Below are positions 54,863 to 63,553 of a DNA stretch of 64,000 bases, piece by piece. The stretch comes from Asticcacaulis solisilvae (GTDB lineage: Bacteria; Pseudomonadota; Alphaproteobacteria; Caulobacterales; Caulobacteraceae), in NCBI RefSeq assembly GCF_017875235.1, contig NZ_JAGGMI010000006.1:124001-188000 (forward strand). The letters run 5' to 3'. Position numbers and translations under genes: made by a program. The notes below the pieces were generated by a model that saw only the letters and a list, made by a program, of their open reading frames with translations, was not told the DNA's origin and made no database searches. The stretch's first letter is position 1; each line of letters starts with the position of its first letter.

Positions 54863-55371
54863 TACGCTTGTTCTTCCCGGTAACGCCCGGCGGGGGTCAG
54901 TCTGGCGATACGGCCAGATATCAGTCCCTCCGGAAAATTGGTCTTATCGGGCAGTTCTAGGCAGATATCCAGCCGGTCGTCAAAGCCCAAATGTCCAAGG
55001 CGGTCGGGCCATTCGATCACAAGCACGGCATGGGAGAGCGCATCATCCAGACCCAGTTCGTAAGCCTCGTCGGGTGAGGTCAGGCGGTAGAGGTCGAGGT
55101 GGAGGACTTCGAAAGCCGGTGCGTCGTAGGACTGGATCAGGGTGAAGGTCGGCGACGGCACGTCCTGATCCGGGCTTGTCAGGGCACGGATCAATCCGCG
55201 CGCAAGGGATGATTTGCCCATACCGAGATCGCCGTGCAGGTAGAGGACGTCGGAGGCTTTTAGCTGCGTGGCGACCAAGGCACCGAGCTGCGTCGTGGCG
55301 GCTTCGTCCGGCAGCCACAGAGTTTGGGGCTGGGTGAGGTCAATCTTCGACAAGTCCGACGGCGTTTGCAT
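54862..55371 (-). CDS. tsaE: tRNA threonylcarbamoyladenosine biosynthesis ATPase TsaE
   Basis: 169 residues. Walker A GDLGMGKSSLARGLIRAL, the switch motif VPSPTFTLIQSY, the LHLDLYRL tract and LVIEWPDRLG are TsaE hallmarks. ATPase partner of TsaD/TsaB in t6A modification. First gene of the overlapping five-gene operon; an R2 repeat lies just upstream. Confidence 0.96.
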   Translation of the reverse strand: MQTPSDLSKIDLTQPQTLWLPDEAATTQLGALVATQLKASDVLYLHGDLGMGKSSLARGLIRALTSPDQDVPSPTFTLIQSYDAPAFEVLHLDLYRLTSPDEAYELGLDDALSHAVLVIEWPDRLGHLGFDDRLDICLELPDKTNFPEGLISGRIARLTPAGRYREEQA

Positions 55372-55379
55372 TAAAGATA

Positions 55380-55527
55380 CCCCACCACCGCATCGCCTTC
55401 GCTTTGCTCAGTTGTGCGGTCCCCCTCCCCATGCTTCGCACAGGGAGGAGAGAACGCGCTCTGTATCTCCTCCCTGTGCGAAGCATGGGGAGGGGGACCA
55501 TCAAGCGAAGTGTAGATGGTGGTGGGG
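55380..55527. repeat. R2 MITE-like inverted repeat with a perfect 34-bp stem, copy E
   Basis: Outer arms CCCCACCACC (55380-55389) and GGTGGTGGGG (55518-55527). Inside, 55418-55451 and 55466-55499 are perfect 34-base inverted copies around a 14-base loop. The element lies upstream of tsaE and downstream of the acyltransferase gene. Confidence 0.9.
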
Positions 55528-55558
55528 CCTCTTGAGATGTCGGACACAACTTCCATGA

Positions 55559-56383
55559 TCAGGCCGTATACCGCCGGTCGGGGTCGAGACTCAATTCCCC
55601 TTCGACATAGGCCTTCAATCGCTCGGTCTCGACGCCATCGGGCGCGATAACCGGCCCCACCGTCAGATCGAACCTTTGCCCCGCCTTGTTCAGGAACTCA
55701 TGGAACAGCGTAATATCGCGCAGTTCTTGGGAAAAGCGGTTGAACAGATGGAACCAGAAGGAATTCGGCCCCTTCAGATGCATCGGCACGATCGGCGCTG
55801 CGTATTTCTGCGCCATCGACACCGCCGTTGGCGCCCAGGCGGGATCGGCTAGCTCCCCTTCGGCATTGCGCCGCGCCAGCCGCCCGGCTGGAAACAAAAC
55901 CACACAGCGCTCAGCCTCAAACGCGGCCTTTGCGGCCTGTAGCGTCACCCGCGTCTTCTCCCGTGTGCGTTTGGCCTCGACCCATTCGACCGGAATCAGA
56001 CTTTCGGCAAAGCGCTGATTGACGCGCAAGGCGTCGGCATTGGCAAAGAAGATTGCGTCTGGCCGGCGCTGCATGACAGCGTCATAGACGGCGATGCCAT
56101 CGGCAATGCCGGTAGGGTGATTGCACACCACCACGCACCGCCCGCTCGCCGGCAGACGATCGAGACCCGTCGTCGTCACTTTCAGATGCAGCAGTCTGGA
56201 AATATAGCGCAGGGCCTCGTCGCCGCTCACCGTGCCCACGGCATCGGCCATGCTGACCGCCCGCCTGTAGTCGAGAACGGCATAAAGCACGGGCTTAACC
56301 GCCGGCCAAAGGGCTGAGCCGACCAGCTTCGGCGCGCGCTCATGGATCAATTCTTCGACGATATGCAATTGCCGCCCAGCCAT
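55559..56383 (-). CDS. Lysophospholipid acyltransferase-like protein (PlsC superfamily)
   Basis: 274 residues from ATG 56383. Upstream start options are only a TTG at 56470, within an opposite-strand small gene, so the shorter form is chosen although its ribosome-binding site is weak. Acyltransferase motifs: VVVCNHPTGIADGIAVYDA (a histidine with Asp six residues on, the HX5D form of the NHPxG group), CVVLFPAGRLARR, and IVPMHLKGPNSFWF. It would acylate a lysophospholipid or similar substrate at the inner membrane. Confidence 0.82.
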   Translation of the reverse strand: MAGRQLHIVEELIHERAPKLVGSALWPAVKPVLYAVLDYRRAVSMADAVGTVSGDEALRYISRLLHLKVTTTGLDRLPASGRCVVVCNHPTGIADGIAVYDAVMQRRPDAIFFANADALRVNQRFAESLIPVEWVEAKRTREKTRVTLQAAKAAFEAERCVVLFPAGRLARRNAEGELADPAWAPTAVSMAQKYAAPIVPMHLKGPNSFWFHLFNRFSQELRDITLFHEFLNKAGQRFDLTVGPVIAPDGVETERLKAYVEGELSLDPDRRYTA

Positions 56384-56443
56384 CTGTGAGTGCTGACGCG
56401 TTCGGGGCTTTTTGGCAAGGCTTTTCAATGCTAAGTAGCCGGT

Positions 56444-56578
56444 ATGAGTGAACCCGATCCTCAGACCCAAAACGAAGACCGCCGTCGTCCAAAAGCTATC
56501 CTGCCCTACGCCGCCCTATGGGTGACATGCGTGGTGTGTGTGATTTTTGCATGTATGGCCATGCTAAATCAGGCCTGA
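56444..56578 (+). CDS. 44-residue single-span membrane microprotein
   Basis: ATG 56444 to TGA 56578. The first 18 residues are polar and charged (MSEPDPQTQNEDRRRPKA), followed by one hydrophobic segment of about 20 residues including WVTCVVCVIFACMAML and a short NQA tail. It has an uninterrupted frame, sensible topology and a position in an otherwise empty divergent gap. No family is recognised. GTAGCCGGT precedes the ATG, so the ribosome-binding site is poor; confidence is moderate. Confidence 0.5.
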   Translation: MSEPDPQTQNEDRRRPKAILPYAALWVTCVVCVIFACMAMLNQA

Positions 56579-56635
56579 GCCGTCAGGCATTGCGGAGGTG
56601 TGCGCGAAATTCCGTGATTTTTCCGCGCATTTGCG

Positions 56636-56643
56636 TTAACCAT
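56636..56643 (+). promoter_or_regulatory. CtrA half-site-like sequence
   Basis: TTAACCAT matches the extended CtrA half-site known in Caulobacter. It lies 117-124 bp upstream of the thioredoxin-like gene at 56760. A single half-site is weak evidence. Confidence 0.35.
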
Positions 56644-56759
56644 TCTGTGAGGGCTGTCAGGACCGCGGTTTAACGGGTCCGCAGAGCGGCTTTGCGTGCG
56701 TCGTCATCGCGTTTAGTAGTCAAAGCGTTCAGAGCCAAAACGAGGGATGGGGTAGTTTC

Positions 56760-57695
56760 ATGAGCAGGAAAGTCCTGTTGTGGGCCATGGCGCTGGTGGT
56801 CATTATTCCGGCGCTGATCGGCACGGGATACTGGATCTGGTGGGACCAGTTCCAGCGTTATGCCCCGACGACGATTACGCGTAACCAGGCGGAAATCCAG
56901 GTCCTGCTCGATAAGGCCGGCTATGTCTCGCCGGGCAACGGTCCCCAAGCCATCTATGTCATCACGCACCGCAGTTGCGAGACCTGCCGCGCCTTCCAGG
57001 AACAGGAGTTCCCGAAATATGACGCCGCCGGTATCGACACGCGCGTCATCGTCTTCGCGCCGGCCGACGACCAGGGCCTGAAACGTTCGACCGCCGCCGA
57101 GCGTTCGACCATCGCCGAGCTGTGGCTGACGCGCAGTTGGCCGATCTACCAGGCCTGGTTCATGTCGAGCGACGCCAATTGGAAGGCCACGGGCCTGCCG
57201 ATCGCCGACAATGATTTCGCCCGTTCGGCGGTTGTCGATGCCACACGCACCTATGTGTCGCAGATGTCGACCCTGCTGTCGGCCAACAATGTCCGCGTCG
57301 CCTACCCGCTGGTCATCTGGCGCGACCAGAACAACATGCTGAAGGTCTGCGCCTGCGGTAACGAGAAGGCCTATCACTTCATCCGCGAAGACCTGAGCGT
57401 ACCGAACACCATTTCCGGCCGCGAAGGCCCGATGTTCAATATCCCGGAAAACGTCCTGTCGGCCTTCGGCTCTTCGTCGTCCAGCGCATCCAAGGCCGCG
57501 CCGGCGCCCGTCGTGGTGCCGCAGGCGGCTCCCAAAGCGGCACCTGCACCGGTCGCAAAGCCCGCTCCCGCAGCGGCGCCGGTTCCTGCGTCAGCCGCCG
57601 CCAAGCCGGCGGCCACAGCCGTGCAGGTCAAGAAGACCGAAACCACGACGACAACGCAGACGCGTTATCCGACGGACTTCGGCCCGGACAGCTAG
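56760..57695 (+). CDS. Membrane-anchored thioredoxin-like protein with Pro/Ala-rich tail
   Basis: 311 residues. An N-terminal signal anchor (residues about 4-28, VLLWAMALVVIIPALIGTGYW) is followed by a periplasmic domain with AIYVITHRSCETCRAFQEQE, a Cys-x2-Cys at residues 73 and 76 after a beta strand, as in thioredoxin/DsbG-like folds. A second cysteine pair (VCACG) occurs near residue 200. The last 75 or so residues are low-complexity Ala/Pro/Lys with TTTTTQ. I do not recognise a named family. A redox or disulfide role in the envelope is inferred. No close operon partner. Confidence 0.65.
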   Translation: MSRKVLLWAMALVVIIPALIGTGYWIWWDQFQRYAPTTITRNQAEIQVLLDKAGYVSPGNGPQAIYVITHRSCETCRAFQEQEFPKYDAAGIDTRVIVFAPADDQGLKRSTAAERSTIAELWLTRSWPIYQAWFMSSDANWKATGLPIADNDFARSAVVDATRTYVSQMSTLLSANNVRVAYPLVIWRDQNNMLKVCACGNEKAYHFIREDLSVPNTISGREGPMFNIPENVLSAFGSSSSSASKAAPAPVVVPQAAPKAAPAPVAKPAPAAAPVPASAAAKPAATAVQVKKTETTTTTQTRYPTDFGPDS

Positions 57696-57811
57696 ATCGG
57701 TATGATTTTAAGTGGAAACATCATACCGATCTAAGTTTTTGTTTTGTCGCGATATTTAAGGCGAAAACCCCAAAGACGCTTCTTGGCACTTTTCGCCATA
57801 TCGCTCTAAGT
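57693..57811. repeat. R3 two-hairpin repeat, copy C (reverse orientation)
   Basis: TAGATCGGTATGA...TCATACCGATCTA hairpin, linker AAGTTTTTGTTTTGTCGCGA, then a second hairpin ending CATATCGCTCTAAG. This is the reverse-complement architecture of 22758-22866, and the first bases overlap the stop codon of the thioredoxin-like gene. Confidence 0.85.
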
Positions 57812-57837
57812 TTCAATCCTTCATTCAGGCAAACAAA

Positions 57838-57865
57838 AACCCCGCTGGATTGCTCCGGCGGGGTT
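57838..57865 (-). terminator. Intrinsic terminator of the trmD-rplS transcript
   Basis: On the minus strand AACCCCGC (57865-57858) pairs with GCGGGGTT (57845-57838), followed by TTTGTTTG. It lies 24 bases after the rplS stop. Confidence 0.85.
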
Positions 57866-57888
57866 CTTCTTACTCGATATCGAAGCGA

Positions 57889-58332
57889 TTATGCTTCGGC
57901 GTCGGCATTGCCCGAAGAGGCGGCCGAGGCCATGGCGGCGCGCAGTTCGTCGCCCTTCGAGCCGCGCGTCGAGTTCATCGAACGCTCGACGATACGGGCC
58001 GACTTGCCGCGGCGGTCGCGCAGATAGTACAGCTTGGCGCGACGGACGACACCGCGGCGCTTGACTTCGATCGACTCGATCATCGGCGAGACGAGCGGGA
58101 ACTTACGCTCAACGCCTTCGCCGAAGCTGATCTTGCGGACCGTGAAAGTTTCGTTGATGCCGGTGCCGGCGCGGGCGATGCAGACGCCTTCGAAGGCCTG
58201 GACGCGCTCGCGCTCGCCTTCCTTGATCTTGACGTTGACGCGCAGGGTGTCGCCCGGTTGGAATGCCGGAAGCGTCTTGCCAGCCTTCAGCTTGGCGACT
58301 TCTTCGGCTTCGATCTGCTGGAGCAGGTTCAT
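57889..58332 (-). CDS. rplS: 50S ribosomal protein L19
   Basis: 147 residues. L19 core: [76 protein letters not shown], then [20 protein letters not shown]. An alanine-rich C-terminal extension of about 25 residues is common in alphaproteobacteria. It is encoded downstream of trmD, the standard order. Confidence 0.98.
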   Translation of the reverse strand: MNLLQQIEAEEVAKLKAGKTLPAFQPGDTLRVNVKIKEGERERVQAFEGVCIARAGTGINETFTVRKISFGEGVERKFPLVSPMIESIEVKRRGVVRRAKLYYLRDRRGKSARIVERSMNSTRGSKGDELRAAMASAASSGNADAEA

Positions 58333-58391
58333 GTTAAACTCCTAAATTATAGTTGTGCTACCGCTTCGCTGCTTGAGCACACTGTTGAGGC

Positions 58392-59108
58392 TTAAGTGCC
58401 TTTTGCCTGTGATTTGGAAAGATAAGCCGCCCAGAGATCCGGACGCCGCTCCTTCGTGGTTGCCTCTCTTTGTTCGTGCTTCCACTTGGCCATCTTCTTG
58501 TGATCGCCAGACAGAAGCACTTCGGGGATGTCGAGGCCTTCGAACGAACGGGGCCGCGTATATTGCGGCTGTTCGAGAAGTCCATCCTCGAAGCTTTCAT
58601 TATCGAGACTGGCCGCCGCGCCGAGAACCCCCGGAATAAGCCGCAACGTCGCCTCGATCGTCACCATCGCCGCCGCTTCTCCGCCCGCAAGGACGGCGTC
58701 GCCGACGCTGATCTCCTCGAACCCGCGCGCGTCAAGCACACGCTGATCCACCCCTTCGAACCGGCCGCACAGGACGATCAGTCCGGGTGCGGTGGCCCAT
58801 TCCTTGACTTTCGCCTGGGTCAGGGGCCGGCCCCGGGCGGACATGTACACCTTAGGGCGGTCAAAAATCTCAATCGAATCAAGCGCTTTAGCGATGACAT
58901 CCGCCTTCAGCACCTGACCCGGCCCGCCGCCTGCGGGGGTGTCGTCAAGAAAGCCGCGCTTATCGCTCGAAAAGTTGCGAATGTCCAGAGTTTCCAAGGC
59001 CCAGAGGTTAGATTCTTTCCACGATGTGCCAATCAGCGAGACGCCGAGCGGGCCTGGAAAAGCCTCGGGGAACATGGTCAGGACGGTGACGGCGTAGGGC
59101 GTGGACAT
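58392..59108 (-). CDS. trmD: tRNA (guanine-N1)-methyltransferase
   Basis: 238 residues. SPOUT methyltransferase for m1G37. Motifs: VTVLTMFPEAFPGPLG, DDTPAGGGPGQVLKADV (GGxGM-like SAM knot), VLCGRFEGVDQRVLD, and EISVGDAVLAGGEAAAMV. Ends with the DNA/RNA-binding helical domain (LLSGDHKKMAKWK). It is followed by rplS. Confidence 0.97.
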   Translation of the reverse strand: MSTPYAVTVLTMFPEAFPGPLGVSLIGTSWKESNLWALETLDIRNFSSDKRGFLDDTPAGGGPGQVLKADVIAKALDSIEIFDRPKVYMSARGRPLTQAKVKEWATAPGLIVLCGRFEGVDQRVLDARGFEEISVGDAVLAGGEAAAMVTIEATLRLIPGVLGAAASLDNESFEDGLLEQPQYTRPRSFEGLDIPEVLLSGDHKKMAKWKHEQREATTKERRPDLWAAYLSKSQAKGT

Positions 59109-59131
59109 GGGCGTTCGTGGCTAAAGCAAGA

Positions 59132-59247
59132 ATACCCCTCCGTCAGCCAGCAAGCTGGCTGCCACCTCCCCATCTTCGATAGGGAGGAGGAAGATGCTCT
59201 CCTCCCCATTGTATGGGGAGGGGGACCCCGAAGGGGTGGAGGGGTAT
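59132..59247. repeat. R2 MITE-like inverted repeat, copy F
   Basis: Outer arms ATACCCCTCC (59132-59141) and GGAGGGGTAT (59238-59247) are a perfect 10-bp pair; internal CTCCCC/GGGGAG palindromes surround 59165-59224. It sits between the trmD start and the end of the TonB receptor gene. Confidence 0.85.
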
Positions 59248-59286
59248 AACTCTGGCGGCCTTAGCACACTCAGGCCTAAACGCAAA

Positions 59287-61623
59287 TTAGCGCTTCAGTC
59301 GCAGGGTCAGTCCATAGGTCCGGGGCTGGCCCATAAAGGCGTCGAAGGTGCCCGCCTGGAACGGCGCCGAGAAGACGACCTGGTAGTAGTCGACATCGGT
59401 CAGGTTGCGGCCCCACAGGTCCAGCGCCCAGCGGCCGTCCGGCGCACCGAACGACACCTGGCCGTCATAGAGCGTGTAGGCCTTCTGGATCTTGATCGGG
59501 TTGAGGTCCGAGCCGGTATTGTAGTCACTGTTGTACTTGCCGTTCAGCGTGGCAGTCCACGCCAGACCGGCGACCTCGCCCGTATAGTCGATGCCATAGG
59601 CCGCCGACCATTCCGGCGCGAACGACGCCGTGCCGTTCGGCACCAGGGCCAGGCCCGGGATGGCTTCGGGGCCGAACTTCGCTTCGTTGTAGATGGCGCC
59701 GGCACGTAAGGACAGCGCTCCGACGTGATACTGGCTTTCCAGTTCCACACCCTTGGAGCGCAGATGCGGCACGGAATTGACGACGAAGTTGGTGCCGAGG
59801 AAGGTGTTGAGCTGGAAGTTACGGAAGTGGGTGTCGAAGGCCGCCACATCGAAGATCAGGCGGTTGCCTAAGAAGCGGCCCTTCGCGCCGATCTCATAGG
59901 ACTGAGAGGTTTCGGCCTTGAAAGACGTATCGGTATCGACGCTCAGATCGGCCTTCTGTTCGCGGTCGAGGTTGAAGCCCGCGCCCTTCCAGCCCTGTGA
60001 CAGCGAGGCATAGGCCATGACCGCCGGCGTCGCCTGCCACTTCAGGCGCAGCGAGCCGGTGCCGGCGTCTTCGCCATTGATCTGAGCCAGACGGTACGAG
60101 GTAAAGGCCGGATTGGCCCACGGCTGGCAGATCGTGCCCTTCGACGCGGTGGCCAGGCGACAGGCGATGCCGCCGTCAGTCGTCGTATAGCTGCTCGACA
60201 GCCGCTTGTTTTGACGGTTGAGACGCGCGCCGGCCTGGACCGACAGGGTGTTGCTCAGGTCCCATTCAGCGTGGCCGAAGACGGCGAAATTGCGCTCGGT
60301 CTGCTGATGGACGTCGCGCGCGCCTTGGCCTTGCACGAAGGATTGGCCGACCGGACGGCCGGTCAGGGTTGAGACGCGGTTGGCGTCGGCGCCGGCCGAC
60401 AGCAGGAGGCCGATATAGGCTTCGTAGTCCGCGCCATAGAGGGTCTGGTCGCGACGGGTCAGCTCTTCCTGGTCGAGAAACACGCCCAGCATCCAGTCGA
60501 CCGCGCCGTTCGTACCGTTCAGGCGAACTTCCTGCGAGATCGTGTCGAAGCGGTTGCCAAAGCTGCCATCCGGATCGCGGTAATAGATGTCAGCCGAAGA
60601 GAAGTCGGCGTCATAGCCATTGACGTGGTCCCAATGACGGATAGCAGTCACCGAGGTCAGCTGGATAGTGTCGGTGACCTTCAAATCGACCTGGGCGGAC
60701 AGGCCGGCATCGGTGATTTCCTGATCGGTCGGGCGGTTCGACCAGGCGCGACGGGCATGGACATCGGCCGTCGCCGCCGTGCCGTCGTCAGTTGCCAGGC
60801 TGTCGACATAGGCGCGGGTGCCGCCGATGGCGACAGCTGTGCCAACGCAGCAGACTTCGTCGCGCTTGGTGTAGTCGGCGATCAGGCGGACGCGCATCGA
60901 TCCGTTCGGCACATAGAGCAGTTGACCGCGCGCCGACCAGTAGTTCTGGTCGCCGTCATCGGTGCGCGTGCGCGGGCCTTCGCCGACCGAAACCTTGTAC
61001 TGGCCGTCGCGCTGGCGCTTGACCAGACTCAGCGACCCGGCCCACTCTTCGCTTAGGGCGCCCGTGGCGTAGGCCGAGACACCGAACGCGCCCATATTGC
61101 CGGCAGTCAGGGCCAGCGAATGCGACGGCGTGAACGACGGCAGCTGCGACACGACCTGGATGACGCCGGCCGAGGCGCCCTTGCCATAGACGTCCGACTG
61201 CGGGCCTTTGAGGATTTCGATGCGATCGATGGGGCCGAGGTCGCTCATGGCAGTCGCGGTGCGCACGCGGGTGACGCCGTCGATAACGACTCCGACCGAC
61301 GATTCCAGGCCGGGATTGTCGCCGACAGTGCCCACGCCGCGCAAGCGCGCCGTCGTCTGGGCTTCGTTGGCCGTCGAGGTGATCAGCAGCGACGGCGTCA
61401 GCGTCTGGAGGTCTTTCAGGTCGTGGGCGTAAACCCTGTCCATCGCCTCACCGGTGACCACCGCCACCGACAGCGGCGTGCGGCTCAGACGTTCGGGCTT
61501 CTTCTGCGCCGTCACGATCACTTCGTCGGATGCTTCTTGCGCCAGGACTGGCGCCGCGAAGGAAACAAAACCCAAAAATCCACTCAGGGCCGATGCGGCC
61601 AACAGACGCGATGACAATGACAT
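59287..61623 (-). CDS. TonB-dependent outer-membrane receptor
   Basis: 778 residues from ATG 61623 (GGGAAAG upstream); the frame to 61713 would add a non-signal leader. Signal peptide MSLSSRLLAASALSGFLGF with cleavage near VLAQEA. Plug with VIVTAQKKPERLSRTPLSVA and DRIEILKGPQSDVYGKGASA, then a barrel ending in YGLTLRLKR, with no terminal aromatic residue. Unlike the receptor at 5.9 kb it has no visible partner genes. It resembles the iron-complex/vitamin-type receptors common in sphingomonads and caulobacters. The ligand is unknown. Confidence 0.93.
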   Translation of the reverse strand: MSLSSRLLAASALSGFLGFVSFAAPVLAQEASDEVIVTAQKKPERLSRTPLSVAVVTGEAMDRVYAHDLKDLQTLTPSLLITSTANEAQTTARLRGVGTVGDNPGLESSVGVVIDGVTRVRTATAMSDLGPIDRIEILKGPQSDVYGKGASAGVIQVVSQLPSFTPSHSLALTAGNMGAFGVSAYATGALSEEWAGSLSLVKRQRDGQYKVSVGEGPRTRTDDGDQNYWSARGQLLYVPNGSMRVRLIADYTKRDEVCCVGTAVAIGGTRAYVDSLATDDGTAATADVHARRAWSNRPTDQEITDAGLSAQVDLKVTDTIQLTSVTAIRHWDHVNGYDADFSSADIYYRDPDGSFGNRFDTISQEVRLNGTNGAVDWMLGVFLDQEELTRRDQTLYGADYEAYIGLLLSAGADANRVSTLTGRPVGQSFVQGQGARDVHQQTERNFAVFGHAEWDLSNTLSVQAGARLNRQNKRLSSSYTTTDGGIACRLATASKGTICQPWANPAFTSYRLAQINGEDAGTGSLRLKWQATPAVMAYASLSQGWKGAGFNLDREQKADLSVDTDTSFKAETSQSYEIGAKGRFLGNRLIFDVAAFDTHFRNFQLNTFLGTNFVVNSVPHLRSKGVELESQYHVGALSLRAGAIYNEAKFGPEAIPGLALVPNGTASFAPEWSAAYGIDYTGEVAGLAWTATLNGKYNSDYNTGSDLNPIKIQKAYTLYDGQVSFGAPDGRWALDLWGRNLTDVDYYQVVFSAPFQAGTFDAFMGQPRTYGLTLRLKR

Positions 61624-61934
61624 AAAGCTTTCCCGGTAACGACCCTTTGCGCGGGCCTTGCCGGGCGCGATAGTCCCTTTGGCGTGTTCGCGCAAGCGCT
61701 TATAACCGGTCATGCGAAGAAAATTGACCTTACGTAAACTTGACTAAGGTAAACACGAACCGCGTCTCGATCGTGCCTATGCGCATGGATTTTGACCTGC
61801 TATAGTTGCCGTTGCGTGTAAGGGCGCAACCGGTCCGCGGGCAGGGATTTTCCCACCTTCATTTACGTTTCTCACGAACAGCTTCCAGCCCTCTTTTCGC
61901 GGACATGCCGGGCATTACGGATAAGGCGTTCGTC
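61624..61934. other. 311-bp intergenic region between TonB receptor and ankyrin gene
   Basis: No gene supported; the ankyrin frame is open from 61806 but without a ribosome-binding site there. Holds a candidate operator (61692-61701) and the two divergent promoters, which I cannot place precisely. Confidence 0.6.
61692..61701. promoter_or_regulatory. LacI-type palindrome upstream of the second TonB receptor
   Basis: GCAAGCGCTT shares its ten bases with the site before the symporter gene (33224-33233). AAGCGCTT is a perfect palindrome. It lies 69-78 bp upstream of the receptor ATG. This would place the receptor in the same sugar regulon, if real. Confidence 0.35.
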
Positions 61935-63404
61935 ATGAGCATGATCCCAAAACAGCTTTCGCAAACCGCAGACCTCAATCTCGAATTTTACAAGAAGCAG
62001 GCCAAGGCCCTGCTGAAACGCGCCCGCTCCGGTGACGCGGAGGCCAATGCGCGGTTACGCAAATTTGCCGATGGCGACACAGCCCTGCACGTCGCGCAAT
62101 TGGCGGTCGCCCGCGAACAGGGCTTTGCCTCCTGGCCACGCTTCCAGGCCTTCATCATCGAATCCAGCCTGGACTTTCAAGGCCTGACCGACCGGTTCAT
62201 CGACGCTGCCTTGTCGGACGAAGCGCGTGCGGCCGCCATGCTGGCCGACCATCCGGAGCTCGCCGAAGCCGGGCTCTACACGGCACTGGTCCTGGGCGAC
62301 TGGGGGCGAGTAGCGGCGGCGCTGGAACTCGATCCGGACCTGGCTATGGCGCCGTCCGGTCCGAAGGCGTGCGAACCGCTCCTTTATGTCTGCTTCTCGC
62401 GCTTCGGCCGCAAGGGTGCGGAACGCGAGCAAAAGATCGCGCTGACGGCGCGGCTGCTGCTGACGCGCGACGCCGATCCGGACGCGGCCTTTACTGCCGA
62501 TCATGGGCCGCTGTCCTGTCTTTATGGCGCCAGCGGTGTGCTCAACAATGCCGAGCTGACGCGTATCCTGCTCGAGGCCGGGGCCGATCCGAATGATGGC
62601 GAGTCGCTCTATCACGCCACCGAGCATCGCGACCTGGAATGCCTGAGCGTGCTGCTGGAATTCGGGGCCAGCGTTGACGGCCATGTCATCCGGCACATGC
62701 TCGACCGCGAGGACCCGGAAGGGCTGCGCCTGCTGCTGGAGGCCGGCGGCAACCCCAACGAAACCAATGCGGAGGGCGATACGGCGCTGCATTGGGCCGT
62801 CCGGCGCAACCGATCGTCAAATATCGTCAGCATGCTGATTAATTATGGTGCTGATCTCGATGCCGCGCGAGAAGATGGCCGCACAGCCTATGCCATGGCG
62901 ATCGTCAGTGGCCAGACAGCTGTCGCGGACCTGTTAGCGGCGCGTGGAGCGGATACACGTCTCAGCGCCATCGACACGGTCATTGCCGGCGGCAGCGGTG
63001 AGGTGCCGATGGAAAGCGCGCATTCGCCCGCCAACGCCCGGCTGTTCACGCAATTGGCCGAGGCGGGTAATCTCAAGGCCGTCAAGGCAATGCTTGATGC
63101 CGGCGTGCCGGTGGAAAGCGCAGGCGACGGCGGCATCACGGCGCTGCACTATGCGTGCTGGCGCGGCGACGCCAACATGATGAAGCTGCTGATTTCCGAG
63201 GGTGCGCCACTGGAATCGCCGGACCGGATGTACAAGGCGACACCGGCGGGATTCCTGCATCATGGGTCAACCAACTACGGGCACGGCGACTATGCGCGCG
63301 GTGCGCGGTTGCTGATCAATGCCGGCTGTTCGATGGCCGGGTGCACTACACCGAGCGGCAATGCCGGGTTAGACGCAGTTCTGCGACAGAACGGGTTCAT
63401 CTAA
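61935..63404 (+). CDS. Ankyrin-repeat protein
   Basis: 489 residues from ATG 61935 (AAGG eight bases upstream; ATG 61905 and 61941 are alternatives, and the frame to 61806 lacks support). No signal peptide. N-terminal 150 residues with LNLEFYKKQAKALLKRARSG and FADGDTALHVAQLAVAREQG are a conserved leader of alphaproteobacterial ankyrin proteins. Then several ankyrin repeats are visible: LLEAGADPNDGESLYHATEH, LLEAGGNPNETNAEGDTALH, INYGADLDAAREDGRTAY, MLDAGVPVESAGDGGITALH. It is likely a protein-interaction scaffold. Partner unknown. Confidence 0.85.
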   Translation: MSMIPKQLSQTADLNLEFYKKQAKALLKRARSGDAEANARLRKFADGDTALHVAQLAVAREQGFASWPRFQAFIIESSLDFQGLTDRFIDAALSDEARAAAMLADHPELAEAGLYTALVLGDWGRVAAALELDPDLAMAPSGPKACEPLLYVCFSRFGRKGAEREQKIALTARLLLTRDADPDAAFTADHGPLSCLYGASGVLNNAELTRILLEAGADPNDGESLYHATEHRDLECLSVLLEFGASVDGHVIRHMLDREDPEGLRLLLEAGGNPNETNAEGDTALHWAVRRNRSSNIVSMLINYGADLDAAREDGRTAYAMAIVSGQTAVADLLAARGADTRLSAIDTVIAGGSGEVPMESAHSPANARLFTQLAEAGNLKAVKAMLDAGVPVESAGDGGITALHYACWRGDANMMKLLISEGAPLESPDRMYKATPAGFLHHGSTNYGHGDYARGARLLINAGCSMAGCTTPSGNAGLDAVLRQNGFI

Positions 63405-63406
63405 AG

Positions 63407-63549
63407 TCCCCTCTCCCCGCTTGCGGGGAGAGGGTAGGCGCCGGGCGGCGAGCCTGAGGGGCAAGCGGACAGAGCCGCACGCGCTGAAAGAGTTTCTGCC
63501 CCTCATCCGGTCCTGCGGACCACCTTCTCCCCGTTTTACGGGGAGAAGG
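63407..63549. repeat. R1 palindromic intergenic repeat, copy C
   Basis: About 143 bp: CCCCTCTCCCCGCTTGCGGG palindrome at the left, core CCCCTCATCCGGTCCTGCGG, and a CCCCGTTTTACGGGG palindrome at the right. It fills the convergent gap between the ankyrin and pentapeptide genes. Confidence 0.9.
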
Positions 63550-63553
63550 AATA

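Noticed and set aside
13206-63549. CRISPR array
   Set aside because: The repeats are isolated palindromic intergenic elements separated by kilobases, with no regular short spacers and no cas genes.
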